In this document: one piece after another, positions 1 to 5,600 of the stretch
How positions within the stretch are numbered: the stretch's first letter is position 1
Layout of the letters: each line of letters opens with the position of its first letter
From: Eubacterium sp.
GTDB lineage: Bacteria > Bacillota > Clostridia > Lachnospirales > Lachnospiraceae
NCBI GenBank assembly: GCA_021442545.1
Contig: JABUSX010000390.1
Coordinates: 1 to 13,895 of the forward strand
Direction of reading: 5' to 3'
DNA length: 13,895 nt
Notes under the pieces: model-generated
What the model saw: only the letters and a program-made list of their open reading frames with translations
Told to the model about the DNA's origin: nothing
Database searches by the model: none
Program-made: the position numbers and the translations under genes

Positions 1-717
1 GAAATGGTGCTTGGCCGTGACCACCGTCTGACGGCCTGCTCCACAGCCGCCGGCCCCGCTCTGGAAGGAGCCGGGATCACCTGCGGCATGCGCGGCAGTG
101 CCGGTGCGGTCAGTCACGCTTTCCGGAGCGGAAATACATGGGAATATGAAGTGATCGGCGGCGGCAGGCCCTCCGGTATCTGCGGATCCGGACTCATTGA
201 CATCTGCGCCGGACTTCTCGCAGACGGACAGATGGACGAAACCGGTGCCTTTGATGACCGTATCGAAGAACTTTATGGTGCGGGCGGGGATGTCGTAATC
301 GCAGATGCCGGAAAAACACTGTCGGGTGAGCCCATTGTGATCACCCAGAAAGACATACGTCAGCTGCAGCTGGCCAAAGGCGCGATTGCTGCAGGAATCC
401 GTCTGCTCGCCTCTGACAGCGGTATCCGTACGGAAGACATCAAAGAAGTCCTCCTCGCCGGTGCATTCGGAAGCTTTCTTTCTCCGGACAGTGCCTGCGA
501 TATCGGTATGATTCCGGAGGAACTGCGCGGCCGGATCACAGCCATCGGCAACGCGGCCGGAGAAGGTGCAAAAGCCGTCCTTCGAAACAAAGCGGCCTGG
601 AAAGAAGCATCAGAAACCGCGTCGGAAGCCCGCTTTCTGGAACTGGCCTCTCTTCCGGAGTTTCAGGATCAGTTTGTCGAAAATCTCCTCTTCCCGGAAC
701 AGGATGATTCGTGCTGA
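1..717 (+). CDS. RACo-like corrinoid activation ATPase (ASKHA/DUF4445), 5'-truncated
   Basis: C-terminal 238 residues of a protein that begins before the window. Seen: GICGSGLIDI, an ITQKDIRQLQLAKGAI stretch, VLLAGAFGSFLS and AIGNAAGEGAKAVL. These are hallmarks of the actin-like ATPase domain of reductive activators of corrinoid proteins (RACo/RamA type, DUF4445 region). In that family the protein uses ATP to return the inactive Co(II) corrinoid of methyltransferase systems to Co(I); an N-terminal 2Fe-2S domain is expected but lies outside the window. The in-frame ATG at position 4 is internal, not the start. The gene fits the corrinoid protein at 4665-5300 and the two UroD-fold methyltransferases downstream. 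Its stop is followed by about 190 bases and a new promoter, so it probably closes an upstream operon. I see no clear terminator after it. Family assignment is firm; which corrinoid protein it serves is inferred. Confidence 0.88.
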   Translation, partial: EMVLGRDHRLTACSTAAGPALEGAGITCGMRGSAGAVSHAFRSGNTWEYEVIGGGRPSGICGSGLIDICAGLLADGQMDETGAFDDRIEELYGAGGDVVIADAGKTLSGEPIVITQKDIRQLQLAKGAIAAGIRLLASDSGIRTEDIKEVLLAGAFGSFLSPDSACDIGMIPEELRGRITAIGNAAGEGAKAVLRNKAAWKEASETASEARFLELASLPEFQDQFVENLLFPEQDDSC

Positions 718-787
718 AACAGATTCTGCTGATATCGCCTTTTATTTTCTTTACAGCGGCCGCCGGGAGTTATGTAATTCTTTTCTG

Positions 788-816
788 TTGAATCAGATTT
801 TAATTTACTATATAAT
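788..816 (+). promoter_or_regulatory. Sigma-A-type promoter for the 48-aa leader-like peptide
   Basis: A TTGAAT -35 (788-793), a 17-nt spacer and a perfect TATAAT -10 (811-816) lie in an AT-rich stretch. Transcription would start near 823, leaving a leader of about 85 nt before the ATG at 909. Together with the terminator at 1106-1150 it makes the small ORF a self-contained transcript of about 330 nt. Confidence 0.65.
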
Positions 817-908
817 AAATTAAATATTTTCATGTGATTTCGGATATGCCGGAGACCAATACCGGTTAAAAGGAGTCATATAAAAAATAAAAAGGAGAGG
901 CAAAGAGG

Positions 909-1055
909 ATGGAAATTACAAGCGAACTGATCGAAAAAGCAAAAAAAATCAAAACCGTTGAGGAACTTATCGTACGTGCCAGGAAAATAGGGCTCGAACT
1001 GGATGAAGCTACTGCTCAGTATATTTTTGAGAAACTCCACTCCGGCGAAATCTGA
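909..1055 (+). CDS. 48-aa peptide resembling a RiPP leader without a core (Nif11-like/clostridial type)
   Basis: Short ORF with a strong ribosome site (AGGAGAGG, 893-900, 8 nt before the ATG), its own promoter and its own terminator. The product starts MEITSELIEKAKKIKTVEEL and ends EKLHSGEI: an amphipathic helix with 'ELIEKAKK..K(T)xEEL', an 'ARKxGxEL(D)xxxAxxYFxxL' helix, then 'SGE'. As I remember them, clostridial leader peptides of the Nif11-like class have this layout and continue with an acidic stretch and a Gly-Gly cleavage site before the modified core. Here the stop falls directly after SGEI, and reading on in any frame does not restore a DDELDxVxGG-like segment, so it is not a simple frameshift. 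No maturase, lanthionine synthetase or peptidase-transporter gene lies nearby. It may be a free-standing regulatory or partner peptide, or a decayed precursor. Coding status is likely; function unknown. Confidence 0.72.
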   Translation: MEITSELIEKAKKIKTVEELIVRARKIGLELDEATAQYIFEKLHSGEI

Positions 1056-1105
1056 ATCTTTCCTGCAGAATTCCGGCACCGGAAGATTTCATTGCAGAAT
1101 CAAAG

Positions 1106-1150
1106 ACTTCCCATCAGAGTTTTAACAGCTCTGATCCGGGAAGTTTTTTT
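1106..1150 (+). terminator. Rho-independent terminator after the leader-like peptide gene
   Basis: The arms ACTTCCC ATCAGAG (1106-1119) and CTCTGAT CC GGGAAGT (1129-1144) pair over 14 bp with a 2-nt bulge and a 9-nt loop. A run of seven T follows (1144-1150). It lies 50 nt after the stop of the 48-aa ORF, so it ends that short transcript and insulates the next operon. Confidence 0.88.
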
Positions 1151-1163
1151 ACGCAGTTATTCA

Positions 1164-1246
1164 GCGTCCGGAAAATGGACGCAGACATGTCTGAGATATT
1201 AAACCTGAGACGTGTGAATCAATTCCCGGAATATTCACCTTTCCGG
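1164..1246. repeat. Cluster of short dyads upstream of the M24 operon promoter
   Basis: Four symmetries lie within about 80 bases of the gene-free stretch 1056-1381. They are a 6-bp hairpin GCGTCC/GGACGC (1164-1182), a perfect 10-bp palindrome AGACATGTCT (1183-1192) with a near copy of its right half, AGACGTGT, at 1208-1215 (inverted pairing with one G-T), and CCGGAA/TTCCGG (1226-1246) enclosing GAATATTC. They could be activator or repressor sites for the promoter at 1296, or leftovers of a short decayed element. Apart from the flanking terminator (1106-1150) and promoter (1296-1324), I see nothing else in this stretch. Confidence 0.35.
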
Positions 1247-1295
1247 ACATGTTCATGCCGATTGCAATATACTCCGCACGTTTTACATATGATGA

Positions 1296-1324
1296 TTGAC
1301 AATATATTATTTTAGGGTCATGAT
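1296..1324 (+). promoter_or_regulatory. Candidate promoter of the M24-creatininase-UroD-corrinoid operon
   Basis: A perfect TTGACA -35 (1296-1301) is followed after 17 nt by CATGAT (1319-1324), a 4/6 match to TATAAT that keeps A2 and T6. An alternative -10, GATAAT (1322-1327), would need a 20-nt spacer. The -10 overlaps a perfect inverted repeat (1322-1358), suggesting repressor control of this promoter. Confidence 0.5.
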
Positions 1325-1358
1325 AATAGAAAAATATATGTTCCGGCATTCTATTATC
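1322..1358. promoter_or_regulatory. Perfect 10-bp dyad overlapping -10/+1, candidate operator
   Basis: GATAATAGAA (1322-1331) and TTCTATTATC (1349-1358) are exact reverse complements separated by 17 nt. The dyad starts in the -10 region and ends 9 nt before the ribosome site AGGAAGGAG (1367-1375) of the M24 gene. As DNA it is placed to bind a dimeric repressor; as RNA it would form an AU-rich hairpin just upstream of the ribosome site. No regulator gene lies in the window. Confidence 0.5.
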
Positions 1359-1381
1359 TATACATTAGGAAGGAGACTGTT

Positions 1382-2554
1382 ATGGCCCAGAGAATCTGCA
1401 TTCCGGATCACGAGTACAAAGAGCGTGTTGCTAAGTGTGCAAAAATCCTTCAGCGTGAAGGTCTTGATGCACTGATCGTCAACGGCAATGAAGCCGATTA
1501 TGCAAACCCCCGCTATTTTTCAGGATACTGGCCTCTTTTTGAGCGCGCAGGTGTTGCGATCTCCGCAGGGGGCGATGCCGCACTGATGGTCGGTCCGGAA
1601 TCGGCCGAATTCGGCAAAGACCGGAACAAACTGGACAAGGTTTTTGTTCTGAAGGCCTATCGTGAGGGTGCAGATCCTTCTTATCCGGAACTGAATGCGG
1701 ATACTTTCCAGGATGTTTTCAAGGCGATCGGCGTGACCGGAAAGAAGCTCCGCATCGGTATCGCTTCTTTCCTTGATACATCGGTCACAATCTATAACGA
1801 GATCCGTGATGCTTTTCCGGAAGCGGAACTGATCAACGCCGGTGACATCATGGTGGAACTCCGCCAGATCAAATCCGAAAACGAGCTGGCCTGCCTGCGC
1901 GAAGGCTACCGTCTTGCCGAGCTGGCTACCCAGGAAGTCATAAAAGAGATCCGTCCCGGCATGACCGAACTGCAGATGGTCGGCGTCGCGCAGCGTGTCA
2001 TCTATGAAAACGGCGCGGAATACGAAGGTCTTCCGATGTATGTTTTCTCCGAAGCCTCCACACGCCATGCCATCTCCCGTTCCGGGTACAGAGAATTCAA
2101 AAAAGGGGATATCGTCCAGCTGAATCTTTCCGCAAAGATCGACGGCTATTCCGCATCGATCGGCTATCCGATCTGTCTCGGAAAGCTGGAAGGTGAACGC
2201 CGCGAGATCGTGCAGTTCTGCCGTCAGGCACACGCCTGGACCATGGATCAGGTAAAAGCAGGCGTGATCGCAGGCGATATCGCTTCCGAATTCTACAAAT
2301 ATTACGTCGACAATGGTTTTGCCGGAAACTTTGTCTATGGCCCGCTTCATTCTACCGGCATCATCGAAGTGGAGGCACCCTGGGCAGAATCCACATCCCG
2401 CTATCCTCTTCAGCCGAATATGACCTATCAGGTCGATACCTTTATCTCCTGTCCCACCTTCGGTGTGCGCTGGGAAAAAGGCATCGTCGTTACAGAAGAC
2501 GGCTGCGACCTGCTGAGTCCGGAAATCCCCGAAGAATGTCCGGAAGTCTTCTGA
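1382..2554 (+). CDS. Creatinase-like M24 (pita-bread fold) protein lacking the standard metal ligands
   Basis: 390 residues, the usual size for creatinase/aminopeptidase P-type M24 proteins: N-terminal creatinase domain (about 10-155) and C-terminal M24 domain (about 165-380). The C-terminal half aligns by eye with family landmarks: KGDIVQLNLSAKIDGY (241-256), PLHSTGIIEVEAPW (321-334), YQVDTF (349-354) and GVRWEKGIVVTEDG (361-374). Metallopeptidases use D, D, H, E, E; here the first Asp is Asn248, the second Ser259, the His is kept (His323), the first Glu is Asp352 and the last Glu is kept (Glu365). Loss of both Asp ligands argues against a dinuclear peptidase and favours the metal-free, creatinase-type mechanism (creatine to sarcosine plus urea). 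His229 lies near the position of the creatinase catalytic His. The next gene is creatininase-family, which strengthens this reading. Ribosome site AGGAAGGAG is 6 nt from the ATG. Exact substrate unproven. Confidence 0.82.
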   Translation: MAQRICIPDHEYKERVAKCAKILQREGLDALIVNGNEADYANPRYFSGYWPLFERAGVAISAGGDAALMVGPESAEFGKDRNKLDKVFVLKAYREGADPSYPELNADTFQDVFKAIGVTGKKLRIGIASFLDTSVTIYNEIRDAFPEAELINAGDIMVELRQIKSENELACLREGYRLAELATQEVIKEIRPGMTELQMVGVAQRVIYENGAEYEGLPMYVFSEASTRHAISRSGYREFKKGDIVQLNLSAKIDGYSASIGYPICLGKLEGERREIVQFCRQAHAWTMDQVKAGVIAGDIASEFYKYYVDNGFAGNFVYGPLHSTGIIEVEAPWAESTSRYPLQPNMTYQVDTFISCPTFGVRWEKGIVVTEDGCDLLSPEIPEECPEVF

Positions 2555-2583
2555 CAAGACAAAACATCTGATCCCGTATATCT

Positions 2584-2661
2584 CTGTTTTCTGTCCCGGA
2601 TCTCAGAATACCGGTTCCGTGTCTTTCCCTCTGATCCGGGTACGGAAAACAGATCTTTTTA
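2584..2661 (+). terminator. Long hairpin with U-tract between M24 and creatininase genes (attenuator-like)
   Basis: Arms 2584-2602 (CTGTTTTCTGTCCCGGATC) and 2633-2652 pair over 19 bp with one G-U and one bulged base. The loop is 30 nt, and ATCTTTTTAT follows. This has intrinsic terminator form, but the next ORF starts only 23 nt after the U-tract with no clear promoter between. It therefore probably acts as a partial terminator or attenuator that lowers expression of downstream genes relative to the M24 gene. Confidence 0.7.
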
Positions 2662-2683
2662 TATAAGAAAAGAGGATAATTCC

Positions 2684-3421
2684 ATGCAGCTGATCGATAT
2701 GTTTTACGACGAGATCGAATCTGCCGCAAAGCGGCGCGTACCCTTTATCATCCCGATCGGCACGATCGAATACCACGCCCGTCATATGTCCTGCGGAACC
2801 GATACCATGGTCATTACGGGTGTCCTGCGTGAGCTGGAAAAAGAAAAAGAGATCGTCGTATGTCCCCCGATCTGGTACGGGGTCGCTTCCTATGCGGTCT
2901 GCAGTCCGCGGCCGGGGCATATTACGGTCGATGAAGATGTTTACGCACAGTATATTTATGAGATCGTGAAATCCATGATCCTGGGAGGCATTCAGAATCT
3001 TTATCTGATCCCGCATCACCAGACGGAAGCCGGCGGTCTGATGCCCATGACCATCGCCTGCCACAAAGCCGCAAAAAAGGTCGCCATGGAATACATGGAA
3101 GAGACCCGCGGCATGGGCTGGTGGGGAAGCAATGATTTTGCCGACTATTACGAAAAACTCGGCTCGGACGGAGATCCTTTCTCTTTCGTAAAGGTGATCC
3201 CCCTGATCGGACCGGAAGCTCAGATCAAAAACGGAGGCTTCGATCACGCCGGACAGTATGAAACCTCTCTGATGATGGGAACCTGGCCGGATCATGTCGA
3301 CCTTTCCCGCTGCAGCCGCAACACGGAATGGTTTGCGCAGAGCGCGAAGGATGCATCCGAAGAGCTCGGACGCTTCAAAGTCGGAAACACCCTTGAATGG
3401 CTGCGGGAGATGATAAAATAG
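2684..3421 (+). CDS. Creatininase-family amidohydrolase
   Basis: 245 residues, the usual length for creatinine amidohydrolase/MftE-like proteins. Seen: PIGTIEYHARHMSCGTD (24-40), matching the family's 'P.GS.E.HG.HLP..TD' with the Glu, His and Asp metal ligands kept; LIPHHQTEAGG, in the place of the usual 'NGHGGN' His loop but diverged; and HAGQYETS, matching 'HAGE.ETS' with Gln for the first Glu. Family members open cyclic amides (creatinine to creatine) or act on related C-N or C-C bonds: MftE is a peptidase, and IolN hydrolyses a keto-inositol. The diverged LIPHHQTEAGG loop argues for a substrate other than creatinine. Ribosome site AGAGGA (2671-2676) is 7 nt upstream. Immediate linkage to a creatinase-like M24 gene suggests they act in sequence on one compound. 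Family firm; substrate open. Confidence 0.85.
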   Translation: MQLIDMFYDEIESAAKRRVPFIIPIGTIEYHARHMSCGTDTMVITGVLRELEKEKEIVVCPPIWYGVASYAVCSPRPGHITVDEDVYAQYIYEIVKSMILGGIQNLYLIPHHQTEAGGLMPMTIACHKAAKKVAMEYMEETRGMGWWGSNDFADYYEKLGSDGDPFSFVKVIPLIGPEAQIKNGGFDHAGQYETSLMMGTWPDHVDLSRCSRNTEWFAQSAKDASEELGRFKVGNTLEWLREMIK

Positions 3422-3570
3422 CACAGGCCGCTCCGATATCCGGTCTCCCGATGTTCAGTATTTTTTCTGCGGAATGCTCACCTTTGTTCCTTCAGCTTAT
3501 CTGTCCGCAGTATATTTTCACTTCGACTTCGATACGGTTTCCGTACAGCATATTTCCAAGGAGGTCTTTC

Positions 3571-4578
3571 ATGAAGATCAACATGTATGACTGGGTCGAT
3601 TCCCTGATTGCCGCGGAAAAGAAGCCGCCCTTTCCGGTTCTGACTTTCCCTGCGATCCAGAAACTCGGCATCACGATCAATGACCTGGTCCGTTCCAGTG
3701 ACAACCAGCTGAAAATGATGCGGATCATCGCCGAAGAAACACCCATGCCGGCAGTTGCCGGTATGATGGATCTTTCCGTAGAAGCAGAAGCTTTCGGCTC
3801 CACTGTCCGATTCAGTGATAACGAAGTCCCCACCGTGATCGGACACATCATGGAAGAAGAGGAAGACGCCGACGCTCTGGAAATCCCGGAGATCGGCGCA
3901 GGGCGCACACAGATCTACATCGATGCCATCGGAAAAGCCGTGGAAGCTTTTCCGGACAAACCCGTCTTTGCCGGATGCATCGGACCCTACTCTCTGGCAG
4001 GCCGCCTTCTGGACGTCAATGAAGTCATGGTTCTCAGTCTTGAAGAACCGGATATGGTCCATACCGTTCTGGAAAAAGTCAGCACCTTCCTGATCAGCTA
4101 CATGAAGGCCTACAAAGCCGTCGGGGCAAACGGTGTTCTTATGGCGGAGCCGCTGGCCGGCCTTCTCGGCTCCGGCATGGCACAGGAATTTTCTTCCGAC
4201 TACGTGAAAAAGATCATCGATGCCGTTCAGGACGAAAACTTCCTTGTCATATATCACAACTGCGGCAACACGGCGATCCGGACCGTGGACACGATCATCA
4301 GTAACGGTGCACGCATCTTCCACTTCGGCAATGCGATCGATATGGCCGAAATGATGGCACACATTCCGGAAAACTGCATCGGAATGGGAAACCTGGATCC
4401 TGCCGGTGAGTTCCGGAACGGAACACCGGAGTCGATCCGGGAAAAAACCGGGAAACTGATGGAAGCATGCGGCGGATTCAGAAATTTTATTCCCTCATCC
4501 GGATGCGACATTCCACTCGATGCCAGCTGGGAAAACATCAGTGCCTTCTTCTCGGCAGTCGAAAACCATTATTCATAA
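3571..4578 (+). CDS. UroD-fold cobalamin methyltransferase (MtaA/MtbA-like)
   Basis: 335 residues from the ATG at 3571, chosen because AAGGAGGT (3558-3565) sits 5 nt upstream; the frame stays open to 3397 but that would add an implausible N-terminus. The uroporphyrinogen-decarboxylase fold is recognised from VFAGCIGPYSLAGRL (132-146), GANGVLMAEPLAGLL (185-199) and VIYHNCGNT (226-234). His229-x-Cys231 plus Cys312 (in SSGCDIP) match the H-x-C...C zinc site of MtaA/MtbA-type methyltransferases, which bind a thiol or methyl acceptor through zinc. True UroD enzymes lack this site, so a haem role is unlikely. The corrinoid protein follows 86 nt later. It could be the MT2 that takes the methyl from the corrinoid, or a substrate-specific MT1; chloromethane methyltransferase CmuA is a known UroD-like MT1. 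Confidence 0.88.
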   Translation: MKINMYDWVDSLIAAEKKPPFPVLTFPAIQKLGITINDLVRSSDNQLKMMRIIAEETPMPAVAGMMDLSVEAEAFGSTVRFSDNEVPTVIGHIMEEEEDADALEIPEIGAGRTQIYIDAIGKAVEAFPDKPVFAGCIGPYSLAGRLLDVNEVMVLSLEEPDMVHTVLEKVSTFLISYMKAYKAVGANGVLMAEPLAGLLGSGMAQEFSSDYVKKIIDAVQDENFLVIYHNCGNTAIRTVDTIISNGARIFHFGNAIDMAEMMAHIPENCIGMGNLDPAGEFRNGTPESIREKTGKLMEACGGFRNFIPSSGCDIPLDASWENISAFFSAVENHYS

Positions 4579-4664
4579 ACATTGACATTATCGAATGAAA
4601 AACAAGGGCATAATCCCTGACGTTTCAGCATAAAAACTTTAATTAAACGAGGAGGAACAGAACC

Positions 4665-5300
4665 ATGAGTGAGCTGCTGAAGGAGATTTCCGATAAAGTG
4701 ATTGCCGGCAAATCCAAGGTCGTTGTCGGCCTTGTTCAGAATGCGATCGACGCCGGAGAAGCTCCGGGAGACGTCCTGAATGCCATGATCAGCGCAATGG
4801 ACATCATCGGACAGAAATTCCATAACAACGAAGTCTTCGTTCCGGAAATGCTGGTGTCGGCCCGGGCCATGAAAAAAGGCGTCGCGGTTCTGAAACCATA
4901 TATGTCCGATAATGACGGACCCAGACTCGGCAAAGTGATCATCGGAACCGTCGAAGGTGATCTCCATGACATCGGAAAAAATCTGGTCTCCATGATGATC
5001 GAAAGCGCCGGCTTTGAGGTGATCGATCTCGGTGTCGACGTTCCCAAAGAAAAATTCATGGAAGCCTATGAGGCAAATCCCGACACAAAGATCATCTGCC
5101 TCTCCGCTCTTCTGACGACAACGATGGGAGCCATGAAAGACACGGTCGCTCTTTTCAATGGGCAGCCCTTCCGCAGCAAGATCCGCGTTATGATCGGGGG
5201 TGCTCCGATCACCGAAAAATTTGCGGAAGAAATCGGTGCCGATGCCTACACGGAAGATGCCGCTTCCGCCGCGACTATGGCCAAGTCTCTGGTTGCATAG
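4665..5300 (+). CDS. Methyltransferase corrinoid protein (MtaC/MtbC/MttC-like)
   Basis: 211 residues, the usual size of two-domain corrinoid shuttle proteins. Residues about 1-85 form the helical cap (B12-binding_2), with NEVFVPEMLVSARAM typical of the helices over the cofactor. Residues 88-210 form the Rossmann-like cobalamin domain with EGDLHDIGKN: Asp99-x-His101-x-x-Gly104, where His101 is the lower axial cobalt ligand. SALLTTTM (147-154) and IGGAPI (177-182) line the nucleotide tail. The protein carries the methyl group as methyl-cob(III)alamin between a substrate methyltransferase and an acceptor methyltransferase. Ribosome site GAGGAGG is 9 nt before the ATG. It ends the first gene block and is the likely client of the activase at 1-717. 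Assignment is firm; the methyl donor is unknown. Confidence 0.94.
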   Translation: MSELLKEISDKVIAGKSKVVVGLVQNAIDAGEAPGDVLNAMISAMDIIGQKFHNNEVFVPEMLVSARAMKKGVAVLKPYMSDNDGPRLGKVIIGTVEGDLHDIGKNLVSMMIESAGFEVIDLGVDVPKEKFMEAYEANPDTKIICLSALLTTTMGAMKDTVALFNGQPFRSKIRVMIGGAPITEKFAEEIGADAYTEDAASAATMAKSLVA

Positions 5301-5507
5301 GAACAACATCCGGCATCCAGCCGGTCCCTGCCGTGCAGAGTGCCTCCGGCCGGCCTGCAGATTTCCGGTTTTCACGGAAAGTGTCTGTCGTGCAGATATT
5401 TTTGACTCTGTCAAAAACTTATGATAATAAAGAAAATTTTTTTGTAATTTTCAACAAAATCATTTTCGATATTATTAAATTGTTATGTATTTTAACGAAA
5501 TATAACG

Positions 5508-5536
5508 TTTCCGTCATAAAAAAAGTGTGATATAAT
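5508..5536 (+). promoter_or_regulatory. Extended -10 promoter of the ABC importer operon
   Basis: TGA directly precedes a perfect TATAAT (5531-5536), giving an extended -10 element. The -35 position, 17 nt upstream, reads TTTCCG (5508-5513), a poor match, as is common with extended -10 promoters. Transcription would start near 5543 and give a leader of about 58 nt before the binding-protein ATG at 5601. Confidence 0.6.
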
Positions 5537-5548
5537 CATAAAATATTA

Positions 5549-5564
5549 GTGAACTCGTTGTCAC
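5549..5564. promoter_or_regulatory. Possible operator dyad just downstream of the importer start site
   Basis: GTGAACTCGTTGTCAC is an imperfect 16-bp palindrome with GTGA/TCAC outer arms, placed about +7 to +22 of the predicted transcript. A second TGTGA at 5526-5530 also pairs with TCACA at 5561-5565 across the -10. The form is compatible with a LacI/GntR-type repressor site, but no regulator is visible and chance is not excluded. Confidence 0.28.
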
Positions 5565-5600
5565 ACACTGTACCTTAATATGTTTCAAGGGAGGATAAAC

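Larger units (their letters stand above)
5301..5600. other. 300-base intergenic region: small hairpins, then AT-rich promoter region
   Basis: The first 120 bases are GC-rich and carry short hairpins: CCGGC/GCCGG (about 5310-5324), a TGCAG...CTGCA stem around a GGCCGGCC core (about 5335-5360), and TTTTTGAC-TCT-GTCAAAAA (5399-5417). None has a following T-run, so I do not call a clean terminator, although they may serve as 3' ends of the corrinoid operon. From 5420 the sequence turns very AT-rich and leads to the promoter at 5508-5536. A weaker promoter-like pair, TTGACT (5402-5407) with GATAAT (5423-5428), has only a 15-nt spacer. I see no gene here. Confidence 0.5.

Noticed and set aside
1520..2557. 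Long minus-strand open frame (345 codons) opposite the M24 gene
   Set aside because: It is a codon-bias shadow: the + strand encodes a clear M24 protein across the same bases. Similar minus-strand frames opposite the other genes were left out for the same reason.
3397..3570. Upstream extension of the first UroD-fold gene
   Set aside because: The frame is open, but it overlaps the creatininase end, has no ribosome site and gives no family-like N-terminus; AAGGAGGT before 3571 decides the start.
4582..4614. TTGACA and CATAAT before the corrinoid protein gene
   Set aside because: The spacer is 21 nt, outside the usual 16-18; probably chance in the short intergenic gap.
5301..5600. Cobalamin riboswitch considered upstream of corrinoid or importer genes
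   Set aside because: I found no B12-box-like sequence or the expected long multi-stem leader in any intergenic region of the window.
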